Assembly: GCA_947475275.1 (NCBI GenBank)
Contig: CANJNE010000015.1
Coordinates: 1-32,471, forward strand
DNA: 32,471 bases
Source of the DNA: Flavobacteriales bacterium
GTDB lineage: Bacteria; Bacteroidota; Bacteroidia; Flavobacteriales_D; Crocinitomicaceae
Direction: 5' to 3'
Shown one piece after another: positions 9,493 through 17,282 of this stretch. Under the pieces are notes generated by a model. It was given only the letters and a program-made list of their open reading frames with translations, did no database searches and was not told where the DNA came from. Made by a program: the position numbers and the translations under genes. Every line of letters starts with the position of its first letter. The first letter of the stretch is position 1.

Positions 9493-10356
9493 ATGCGACA
9501 CATAATTGCAGCCCTGGTATTTATCAACTTGTTCTCCATGCACATGCAAGGTCAGAAATACCTCAATGGTTTATGGCAAGGGATTTTAATCGGAGACACG
9601 GGGAATATCGAAACATCCCAAATTGTTTATTTGAACATTGTTGTGGCTGACACTGGAATAATTGGTTCAAGCAGAGAAGAAATTTACAACACCAATTATT
9701 TCACGACCAAGACTTTAGTTTGTAAATTTCGCAATGACAGCATACTCATGACGCAGAGAATACTTTTAGATCAGGATGCATCAAAAACCTATAAATGGTG
9801 TCTTCATGACATTGCACTTAAATATGTCGACAGTACAGGCTATTTGCAAGGTGAATATTCCAGTTACAATTGTTCCAAATCTAAAGGCAAAATAATCTTA
9901 TACAAATCCAAACAGAAAAAAAATATTACTGATTACAAGCCAGATCAAAGTTGGTATAAGAAAATGATTTCAGATTACCACAGCGGATTGTATGCTCCTG
10001 ATGTCAGGGATATGGAAAGAATAAATTTCGTTTTTCAGCCCATATATTTCGATCATGATAAAGATGAAATAAAGCCTGAATACGAAGATTTCCTTAGAAA
10101 AATGGTTCGTGTTGTAAAGAGCCATTCAGATTTAAGAATAAAAGTTACCGGACATACTGACGCCGTAGGTTCTGACATTTACAATGTCGACCTGTCGGAG
10201 CGCAGAGCTAAAGCAATAACCAATTTTTTTATTCAATGTGGGCTTGACGAAGATCGCATTGTTGTTGATTTCAAAGGTGAAAACAATCCTGTCGAAACCA
10301 ATTCAACATCAGAAGGAAAGCAAAAAAACCGTAGGGTTGATTTTTCTTTTATTTAA
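9493..10356 (+). CDS. Secreted OmpA C-terminal-domain protein
   Basis: The start at MRHIIAALVF (287 residues) gives a signal peptide (hydrophobic 4-15, cleavage about residue 20); an upstream ATG at 9457 would put 12 extra residues before it. Residues about 21-160 are a beta-rich region (LNGLWQGILIGD, then repeated short strands) of no recognised family. Residues about 183-287 are an OmpA-like peptidoglycan-binding domain: YFDHDKDEIKPEY, TGHTDAVGSDIYNVDLSERRA and QKNRRVDFSFI, with the Asp and Arg that bind diaminopimelate retained. The protein is probably tethered to peptidoglycan in the periplasm. Its stop codon overlaps that of the convergent TonB receptor gene. Confidence 0.85.
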   Translation: MRHIIAALVFINLFSMHMQGQKYLNGLWQGILIGDTGNIETSQIVYLNIVVADTGIIGSSREEIYNTNYFTTKTLVCKFRNDSILMTQRILLDQDASKTYKWCLHDIALKYVDSTGYLQGEYSSYNCSKSKGKIILYKSKQKKNITDYKPDQSWYKKMISDYHSGLYAPDVRDMERINFVFQPIYFDHDKDEIKPEYEDFLRKMVRVVKSHSDLRIKVTGHTDAVGSDIYNVDLSERRAKAITNFFIQCGLDEDRIVVDFKGENNPVETNSTSEGKQKNRRVDFSFI

Positions 10357-12788
10357 TTTAAATCCTTAGCTTGCTTGGCTTGTTTAACCTTAAATTCGAT
10401 GATAATTCCAATCGAAGGCTGGAGGATTCCTGATTCATTTTCGATCAATTTAGTTTGATATCTTGATGCATCATTAGGATCACTTAATGGCACTCCATTC
10501 TCATCTTTAACCAATAATAATAGCGGAGCAACATTTGTTTTGTATCCATAAAGATTTTGAATGTCCAAATAAAAATTAAGCGAAAACTTTTCCAAAAATA
10601 TTTTCTTGTCAACACGAATGTTTAATTGATGAAAATTTTCCTCTCTAAGTGAATTCAATTGACTATAATCCAAAAGTCCACGACCATAAACATCCCATAC
10701 TGCTTTTAAACTTGATGTTGCTATGTCGTATGGCGTATAAGGTGCTCCTCCTGAAAACAACCAGCGCAAACCGATTTCCCAACCGTTTTCAAACCTTTTT
10801 CCACCAGTTATTGAAACAATATGTTTACTATCCCATGAACTCGGTTGGTAGTTTCCATTTTTGTCTTTAAACTCAGAAGTTACAAAAGTATAGGCTAATA
10901 TTCCATAGAAACCTTTCAACATTTTCTGTTGATACAAGAATTCTGCTCCGTAGGCTCTTCCTTCAGATGATGAATTAACTTCCTCATTACCAACAACTCC
11001 AAAGTCAGAACCAAGATTTGCAAGAGATATAGAATCCACAACAGAAAATGGATAACGGCTATAGTTTTTATAGAATCCCTCTACAGTAAAACGAGAATTG
11101 AAATCTGTCAAGTATTCAGTGCCAATCACAAAATGATCAGCGCGAATATACTTTACATCATTGTTCTTATTTACAAGTTCTTGATTCGCATCTCGATATC
11201 CCAAAATTGTGTATGCTGGCAATTGATGGTAACGACCCACATTCGAATTTATTGACCACTTTTCATTCAACCGGTACGACAAAGAAAACATGGGTGATAA
11301 TTGGTCCAAAGGATTCATTAAACTTTTGGAATAATTGGAAATATCAGTTCTTAATCCTAGCGATAGATTTAATCTTTCTGACAAAAGAGATTTAGATAAT
11401 TGACCGAAAGCACTTAATTTACTTAAGAATAAATTAGACGAATAATCTATGGTTACGGGCATTCCTTGGATTGATATTTTATTGAAGGTAGAATTAAAAT
11501 ACCTTGCGTATTCGTATCCAGTTCCAACAGTCAATTTCCAACCATTTCGAACAACTTGGTGCTCGAATCTCAATTTATTCTCAGCCTCGAAAGACTCATA
11601 ATCAAACAATTTATTCGCCTCTGTCTCTATATTTCCCAAATAACGTGTTGCCAGATTCTTAAGCATATTTCTACTAGCCACAAGGGTTTGAACGGATTTT
11701 TCCGAAAAATGGGTCCAATTTACCCCTATTGTATAATTCCATTGATCTTGTGTTGGAATATTACCTAAAAAGAACGCATTACGTTCTAAAACGTCAGCGT
11801 CTGTAACATTATCATTCACTTTAGTATTCAAAACGAAATCATCTAATGCGCCAAGACCGATAAATGAGATTTTATTTTTGTCGTTTAACTTAAAATTGAA
11901 TTTGAACTGGCTATCATTATAAGTAGGTAAAAAAGGCAATTTCAAAGCTGAAAACAACAATTGTAAATAGGACCTTCTCACAGAAAAAATAAAATCAACC
12001 TTTTTTCCGATTGGACCATCTAAAGTTAAGGCCAAATCGCTTGAACCAACCGCAAAATTTGAAATTAATGCATCTGGGTTTCCATCTTTTTGTTTGAACG
12101 CTATCACTGAACTTAGTCCATTAGCCCTATTCGCTGGAAAAGCTCCTGAATAAAAGTCTACCTCTCGGATAAAATTAACATTCAATAATCCGACTGGTCC
12201 ACCACTACTTCCTTGGGTACTAAAATGGTTAATATTTGGTACCTCAATTCCATCCAGATAAAACTTATTCTCACCCGGAGAACCCCCTCGAATGATAATA
12301 TCATTTCTAAATGTTGCTCGTAAAGCCACACCAGGCAAGGCTTGTAAAACCTTACTCACATCGCGACCAGCACCAGGTTGACGTTCAATTTCAGTGGCAT
12401 TTAATGTTCTAACCGATAAAGGAGATTCAGTTCTTCGCGCAAAGGGTTTTGCTTTAATTTCTACTTCTTTTTGCTCTTTTGCAATTGGTTCTAATGGAAA
12501 TTCCAACTCAACGGTTCTAGAATTGGTTACGGTGATATCATTTAAAATTAAGTCTACAAATCCAGAAACCGAAGCTCTAAAAGAATAAACCCCTGGTTTT
12601 AAGCTGTCAATAACAAAAGTACCATCAGCGGAAGTCACCCCTCCCCTGTTCAATTCAACAACAATAATCTTTGCATAGAATATCGGGTCGTTACTAAGTT
12701 CATTGTATACCTGTCCGATTACTTTTCCGGTTTGAGCAAATGAAAATTGGGCAGATAGCAGTAGCAGTAGTATATAAAAATGTTTCAT
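10353..12788 (-). CDS. TonB-dependent outer-membrane receptor
   Basis: An 811-residue outer-membrane transporter. The signal peptide is cleaved near A18. Residues about 20-100 are a carboxypeptidase-regulatory-like domain (GKVIGQVYNELSNDPIFYA, GGVTSADGTFVIDSLKPG). The plug domain covers about 115-235 (SDVSKVLQALPGV-type sequence, DIIIRGGSPGENKFYLDGIEVPN). The remainder is a 22-strand-type beta-barrel ending in an aromatic-rich region before a charged tail (KVKQAKQAKDLN). It takes up a ligand using TonB/ExbBD energy; the substrate cannot be told, and no SusD partner follows, so it is probably not a classical polysaccharide utilisation pair. It lies 41 bases after pabA on the same strand and may be co-transcribed with it. 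Confidence 0.92.
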   Translation of the reverse strand: MKHFYILLLLLSAQFSFAQTGKVIGQVYNELSNDPIFYAKIIVVELNRGGVTSADGTFVIDSLKPGVYSFRASVSGFVDLILNDITVTNSRTVELEFPLEPIAKEQKEVEIKAKPFARRTESPLSVRTLNATEIERQPGAGRDVSKVLQALPGVALRATFRNDIIIRGGSPGENKFYLDGIEVPNINHFSTQGSSGGPVGLLNVNFIREVDFYSGAFPANRANGLSSVIAFKQKDGNPDALISNFAVGSSDLALTLDGPIGKKVDFIFSVRRSYLQLLFSALKLPFLPTYNDSQFKFNFKLNDKNKISFIGLGALDDFVLNTKVNDNVTDADVLERNAFFLGNIPTQDQWNYTIGVNWTHFSEKSVQTLVASRNMLKNLATRYLGNIETEANKLFDYESFEAENKLRFEHQVVRNGWKLTVGTGYEYARYFNSTFNKISIQGMPVTIDYSSNLFLSKLSAFGQLSKSLLSERLNLSLGLRTDISNYSKSLMNPLDQLSPMFSLSYRLNEKWSINSNVGRYHQLPAYTILGYRDANQELVNKNNDVKYIRADHFVIGTEYLTDFNSRFTVEGFYKNYSRYPFSVVDSISLANLGSDFGVVGNEEVNSSSEGRAYGAEFLYQQKMLKGFYGILAYTFVTSEFKDKNGNYQPSSWDSKHIVSITGGKRFENGWEIGLRWLFSGGAPYTPYDIATSSLKAVWDVYGRGLLDYSQLNSLREENFHQLNIRVDKKIFLEKFSLNFYLDIQNLYGYKTNVAPLLLLVKDENGVPLSDPNDASRYQTKLIENESGILQPSIGIIIEFKVKQAKQAKDLN

Positions 12789-12829
12789 TATCAGTTAAAA
12801 AGAGTTAAACAAACAAATTCGCTTTATGT

Positions 12830-13402
12830 TCAAAAAATACGTTTCGTAAAAAGAAAATTTTTAAAAATTTCAATGCCATTATCTGTCAAAATGGATTCTG
12901 GATGAAATTGGACACCGCACACATTTAGCGTGTCATGCTCAAAGGCCATAATCAAATTATCATCGGTTTGCGCTGTAATTTTTAAAACACTTTTGCGATT
13001 CATTTTCACAGCCCAACTGTGGTATAAACCAACATTCATTTTATTCCCGAATTTTGCAAAAAGCCAAGATTTTTTCTTGATTTCGATATTTCTTGATTTA
13101 CCATGAAAAACATCTTTAAGATTGTATAGTTCCCAATCAAAGAATTGAGCAATACCTTGCATGCCTAAACACACACCCATAATCTTGTGCGTTGTAGAAT
13201 AATTCTCCAGAATCGGAAACAAACTTTTTGTTTCACTCGGCAAACCGGGACCAGGTGATAAAATTATAGCATCAAAGTGATGTAGATCATTAATAATAAT
13301 ATCATCATCTTTGATTACAGTAACATGAACATCAATGGCATTTAGGTAATGTTCTATATTAAATGTAAAGGAATCATGAAAATCTACAAGAAGTACCCTC
13401 AC
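12830..13402 (-). CDS. pabA: Class I glutamine amidotransferase, PabA/TrpG type
   Basis: The amidotransferase subunit of aminodeoxychorismate or anthranilate synthase; it releases ammonia from glutamine for chorismate amination. The start codon is GTG at 13402, which gives the family N-terminus (VLLVDFHDSFTFN); no ATG fits. The catalytic triad is visible: C78 (GVCLGMQ), H167 and E169 (FHPES). The oxyanion strand is LSPGPGLP. The 190 residues fit a stand-alone subunit. No trp genes or synthase component I are adjacent, so folate (pabA) rather than tryptophan synthesis is favoured but not proven. The sequence is rather divergent (for example LYHSWAV where relatives have RYHSLAV). Confidence 0.85.
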   Translation of the reverse strand: MRVLLVDFHDSFTFNIEHYLNAIDVHVTVIKDDDIIINDLHHFDAIILSPGPGLPSETKSLFPILENYSTTHKIMGVCLGMQGIAQFFDWELYNLKDVFHGKSRNIEIKKKSWLFAKFGNKMNVGLYHSWAVKMNRKSVLKITAQTDDNLIMAFEHDTLNVCGVQFHPESILTDNGIEIFKNFLFTKRIF

Positions 13403-13431
13403 CCAAATCAGCTAAAATTGTTAAACTTGTA

Positions 13432-13439
13432 CAAAGATA
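13432..13439 (-). promoter_or_regulatory. Putative -7 element (TATCTTTG) of pabA
   Basis: Exact TAnnTTTG match on the minus strand, with a TTG 25 bases farther upstream (13465-13467), slightly wide for a -33 element. It gives a leader of about 24 bases before the GTG start. Confidence 0.55.
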
Positions 13440-13494
13440 ACATTCATTATTATGTTGAATGTTTCAAACTGAATAATTAAACAAATCACATTGA

Positions 13495-13875
13495 ATGAAA
13501 AAAGCAATAAGTATTGAAGGAGCTCCAGCGCCAATAGGCCCCTACAGTCAAGCTATTTTAGCCAATAATTCCTTATATATTAGCGGTCAAATTCCGTTAA
13601 ATCCGTTCACAGAAAAATTGATGAATGGTTCAATTGAAGAAGCAACAACTCAAGTTCTTGAAAACATTCAGAACTTATTAACTGCTTCGGGATTTGAAAA
13701 AAAAGATGTTGTTAAATGTTCGATTTTCTTAAAGGATATGAATGATTTTGCTAAAATGAATGCAATATATGCTTCTTTTTTCGATAGCATTCCGCCAGCA
13801 AGAGAAACAGTTCAAGTGGCAAAATTGCCATTAGATGTTTGTATTGAAATTTCTTGTATTGCTATTAAAGGCTAA
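13495..13875 (+). CDS. ridA: RidA family reactive enamine/imine deaminase
   Basis: RidA (YjgF/YER057c/UK114) proteins hydrolyse the 2-aminoacrylate and other enamine/imine intermediates made by PLP enzymes, protecting them from damage. The 126-residue length is typical. Family features are APAPIGPYSQAI (residues 10-21), LYISGQIPL (28-36), and PARETVQVAKLP with R103 in the place of the substrate-carboxylate-binding Arg, followed by E118. It acts as a cytoplasmic trimer. The next gene begins directly after its stop codon, so the two are probably one operon. No convincing promoter element was found upstream. Confidence 0.95.
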   Translation: MKKAISIEGAPAPIGPYSQAILANNSLYISGQIPLNPFTEKLMNGSIEEATTQVLENIQNLLTASGFEKKDVVKCSIFLKDMNDFAKMNAIYASFFDSIPPARETVQVAKLPLDVCIEISCIAIKG

Positions 13876-15828
13876 TTGAAAAAAAAATACAAATACAAGA
13901 TTTCAATCATCATTGTAAATTACAATGTAGAGTTTTTCCTTGAGCAATGTCTCAATTCAGTTAGAAAGGCGCTTATTGATTTTAATGGACAGGTATTCGT
14001 CGTGGACAACAATTCTATAGACGGTTCTATTGAAATGGTTAAATCTAAATTTCCTGAAGTCAATTTAATTGCGAACAAGGATAATAAAGGTTTTTCAAAA
14101 GCAAATAATCAAGCAATTACAGTCTCCAATGCTGAATATATTTTATTGCTCAATCCTGATACAGTAATTGAAGAGGACACCATTAAAAAAGTTTGTGAAT
14201 TCATGGACGCAAACCAAGATGCTGGCGGATTGGGAGTTAGGATGTTAGATGGTAAAGGGAAATTTCTGCCCGAATCAAAAAGAGGATTACCAACACCTGC
14301 AGTAGCATTTTATAAAATTTTTGGTCTTTCAAAATTATTTCCAAAATCTAAACGATTTGGTCAATACCATTTAGGTCATCTCAGCGAATTTGAAACAAAT
14401 GAAATACAAATATTAAGTGGTGCTTTCATGCTAATGCGCGCTGAGGTTCTGGAAAAAGTTGGACTTCTCGACGAGACATTTTTTATGTACGGTGAAGATA
14501 TTGATTTGTCTTACAGAATAATTAAAGGAGGATACAAAAACTATTATTTTCCCGAAACGAGAATAATACATTACAAAGGAGAGAGCACAAAAAAAAGTTC
14601 TGTGAATTATGTTTTTGTATTCTACAAGGCAATGGTAATCTTTGCTCAAAAACATTTTTCTCAAAAAAACGCCAAATTATTCTCGTTTTTAATTAACTGC
14701 GCCATTTATTTTAGAGCTGGACTTGCTGTCATGACTCGAATTATTAGAGGGGCTTTCCTGCCATTTATTGATATTTCAATAATAATTACTGGTTTATATT
14801 TACTTACATATAGCTGGAGTGCAGAAAACATTGACTTTCCTGATAGAATCTTAAAAATTGCGTTACCGATTTACACAGGTATTTGGCTTTTGGGCGTATT
14901 ATTAAATGGCGGGTATGACAAACCTTTAAAACTTTGGAATATTTTTAAAGGAGTTACCTTTGGAACATTAGTGATCTTGGTTATTTATGCCCTTTTACCT
15001 AAAGATTGGCAATTCTCAAGATTATATATTCTACTCGGGGCGGTTTTTGTGATGTTTTATTATTTAATTAGCAGAATTTTCTTGCATTTTACAGTTGGTC
15101 ACAAATTCAAACTTACGAGGAGTCATGCAAAAAGATTTGCAATAGTTGGCAGTAAGAAAGAATATGAACGCGTGTGTGCAATACTCAATCAGACCATACC
15201 AAATATTGAAGACATCCATTGGGTTTGCCTAGGAAAATCAAAAGAAGAAAACTCGATTGGAAATATCCATCAATTGGATCAGATTACCCAAATCTTTAAT
15301 ATTGATGAAATCATATTTTGTGCAAAGGATAATACCGCTAACACAATAATTTCTTGGATGTCAGTCATTGATTCTAGTTCGATTGATTTTAAAATCGCTC
15401 AACCTGATAGTTTATATCTGATTGGAAGCAATTCTATAGAAACTGCAGGAGATTTATACGTTATCAATATCAATGCAATTACGAATGCTACAAGTCAGAG
15501 AAACAAGAGAATATTTGATATTTCGTTTGCGTTAATTCTAATATTTCTGTCTCCAATATTATGTTTGTACTACAAGAGAAAAAGCAATTTTTTCAATAAT
15601 CTTTTTAGCATTTTATTTGGAAGATTTTCTTTTGTAGGTTATGCAAATTCTAAAATTCAAACCACGCAGTTACCTAGAATTAAAAAAGGTATATTGAATG
15701 CAACTGATAATTTAACAATTAAAGACGATTCTCTCACTGATAAAATGAATTTACTCTATGCAAGAGATTACAGGGTCGCCCTGGATTTGAGAATTGTACT
15801 TAAATCATTTAAATTTCTTGATCGATAA
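13876..15828 (+). CDS. Membrane GT2 glycosyltransferase fused to a decayed sugar-phosphate transferase domain
   Basis: The gene starts with TTG immediately after the ridA TAA. No in-frame ATG precedes the KISIIIVNYN strand that opens the GT2 fold, so TTG is required. Residues about 7-250 are a GT2 domain of the rhamnosyltransferase type: VVDNNSIDGS, GFSKANNQAI, LLNPDTV (D95), and FFMYGEDIDLSYR (E207, D208). About 290-410 holds four hydrophobic segments. From about 421 (FAIVGSKKEYERV) comes a Rossmann-like domain as in polyprenyl glycosylphosphotransferases. From about 545 (KRIFDISFALILIFLSP) to the end it resembles the membrane anchor and the extreme C-terminus (YARDYRVALDLRIVLKS) of that family, but the catalytic core is missing. 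The GT2 part is probably active in glycan assembly at the membrane; the rest may be structural. A run of nine A follows the start codon. Confidence 0.85.
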   Translation: MKKKYKYKISIIIVNYNVEFFLEQCLNSVRKALIDFNGQVFVVDNNSIDGSIEMVKSKFPEVNLIANKDNKGFSKANNQAITVSNAEYILLLNPDTVIEEDTIKKVCEFMDANQDAGGLGVRMLDGKGKFLPESKRGLPTPAVAFYKIFGLSKLFPKSKRFGQYHLGHLSEFETNEIQILSGAFMLMRAEVLEKVGLLDETFFMYGEDIDLSYRIIKGGYKNYYFPETRIIHYKGESTKKSSVNYVFVFYKAMVIFAQKHFSQKNAKLFSFLINCAIYFRAGLAVMTRIIRGAFLPFIDISIIITGLYLLTYSWSAENIDFPDRILKIALPIYTGIWLLGVLLNGGYDKPLKLWNIFKGVTFGTLVILVIYALLPKDWQFSRLYILLGAVFVMFYYLISRIFLHFTVGHKFKLTRSHAKRFAIVGSKKEYERVCAILNQTIPNIEDIHWVCLGKSKEENSIGNIHQLDQITQIFNIDEIIFCAKDNTANTIISWMSVIDSSSIDFKIAQPDSLYLIGSNSIETAGDLYVININAITNATSQRNKRIFDISFALILIFLSPILCLYYKRKSNFFNNLFSILFGRFSFVGYANSKIQTTQLPRIKKGILNATDNLTIKDDSLTDKMNLLYARDYRVALDLRIVLKSFKFLDR

Positions 15829-15840
15829 TACATCATATCC

Positions 15841-15870
15841 TTGTTGAAATAGAATTTTAGCTTATTTTTG
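15841..15870 (+). promoter_or_regulatory. Promoter of the E2 / PorE-like operon
   Basis: A TTG (15841-15843), 19 bases, then TATTTTTG (15863-15870): a full match to the Bacteroidota -33/-7 promoter. It gives a leader of about 24 bases before the ATG at 15900 and ends possible dependence on the ridA transcript. Confidence 0.75.
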
Positions 15871-15899
15871 TCGCGAATTTTATTTAACATTTTTCGTCT

Positions 15900-17282
15900 A
15901 TGGCACAAATCGAAATCAGACTTCCTAAAATGGGAGAAAGTGTAACGGAAGCGACAATTACCAACTGGTTAAAAAATATTGGAGACACTGTTGAAATCGA
16001 TGAACCTTTGGTGGAAGTTGCTACAGACAAAGTGGATAATGAGCTTCCATCTGAATTCTCTGGAGTTTTAATTAAAAAATTATTTGAGAAAGATGAAGTT
16101 GCTAAAGTTGGTGATGTCATTGCAATTTTAAGTACCGATGAAGCTGCAGAAATCCAAGAGACTACTTCAGTTTCTTCATCTACAGAAAATAGCGTAAGTG
16201 CAGCTGAAACTATTCCCAATTCCATAACAAATCTGAATCCACCAGCCGAAGATGCATCTTCCTTAAAAAGTGAAACAGGTAAGTTCTTTTCGCCACTAGT
16301 AAAAAGTATCGCTAAAAAAGAAGGCGTAACAGCAAACGAACTCGACCAAATTAACGGCAGCGGTCAAGGAGGTAGGGTTACGAAAAAAGATATTTTAGAA
16401 TTCGTTGAAAATAAATCTAAAAATGGTAGTGTGGTTTCTGCAGTGCAAACTTCTGCGGAAGACAATGCAAATGCAAATGCTAAAACTCAAACACCAATTT
16501 CAAGTGCGGTAAATAAAGAATCTGTTTCAGTAACTACAGCTTCAATCAAAGGTCCTGTTGTGCCAATCAATGCAGGAGACGAGATAATTGAAATGGATCG
16601 CATGAGGAAACTTATTGCTGAACACATGGTGATGTCAAAACATGTTTCACCGCATGTCACATCATTTGTTGAAGCAGATGTAACCAACATTGTAAATTGG
16701 AGAAATTCGATTAAGAATGAATTTTTAAAAAGAGAAGGTGAAAATATTACATTTACCCCAATCTTTATTGAAGCTATCGTAAAAGCGATTAAAGACTTTC
16801 CAATGATTAATGTATCTGTTAGTGGAACTACAATAATCAAAAGAAAAGACATAAACGTTGGCATGGCTACTGCTCTTCCTAGTGGAAACCTAATTGTACC
16901 TGTACTTAAAAATGCAGATCGCATGAATTTGGTTGGTATCACCAAAGCAGTGAATGAAATGGCGAATAATGCTAGAAATAATAAGTTAAAACCTGAAGAC
17001 ATTCAAGGAGGGACTTTCACGGTAACCAATGTCGGCTCCTTCGGAAACGTTATGGGTACGCCTATTATTAATCAACCACAAGTTGCTATTTTGGCTTTAG
17101 GTGCGATAAGAAAAATTCCAGCAGTAATTGAAACTCCGGAAGGTGATTTCATTGGTATCCGCCATAAAATGTTTTTATCTCATTCATACGACCATAGGGT
17201 TGTGGATGGTTCACTTGGTGGGCAATTTGTTAAAAAAGTTGCTGATTATTTAGAACAATTCGACCCGAAAAGAACGTTTTGA
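15900..17282 (+). CDS. 2-oxo acid dehydrogenase E2 (dihydrolipoamide acyltransferase)
   Basis: Core acyltransferase of a pyruvate, 2-oxoglutarate or branched-chain 2-oxo acid dehydrogenase complex. One lipoyl domain (residues 1-78) has lipoyl-lysine K44 in EVATDKVDN. A linker rich in Ala, Ser, Thr and Asn follows, then the peripheral-subunit-binding domain (about 128-168, FFSPLVKSIAKKEGV, GGRVTKKDIL). A second linker (ANANAKTQ) leads to the catalytic domain (about 230-460) ending with DHRVVDG (H432, D436). The 460-residue length with one lipoyl domain is normal. The DNELPSE context after the lipoyl lysine recalls branched-chain E2 in this phylum, but the acyl substrate cannot be settled; E1 and E3 genes are not in the window. 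Its TGA overlaps the TTG start of the next gene. Confidence 0.92.
   Translation: MAQIEIRLPKMGESVTEATITNWLKNIGDTVEIDEPLVEVATDKVDNELPSEFSGVLIKKLFEKDEVAKVGDVIAILSTDEAAEIQETTSVSSSTENSVSAAETIPNSITNLNPPAEDASSLKSETGKFFSPLVKSIAKKEGVTANELDQINGSGQGGRVTKKDILEFVENKSKNGSVVSAVQTSAEDNANANAKTQTPISSAVNKESVSVTTASIKGPVVPINAGDEIIEMDRMRKLIAEHMVMSKHVSPHVTSFVEADVTNIVNWRNSIKNEFLKREGENITFTPIFIEAIVKAIKDFPMINVSVSGTTIIKRKDINVGMATALPSGNLIVPVLKNADRMNLVGITKAVNEMANNARNNKLKPEDIQGGTFTVTNVGSFGNVMGTPIINQPQVAILALGAIRKIPAVIETPEGDFIGIRHKMFLSHSYDHRVVDGSLGGQFVKKVADYLEQFDPKRTF

Noticed and set aside
10649-11768. Several frames of 60-75 codons antisense to the TonB receptor
   Set aside because: They show no domain and are shadows of the receptor gene.
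12830-13402. Part of a tryptophan operon
   Set aside because: No other trp gene is adjacent; only the amidotransferase subunit is seen.
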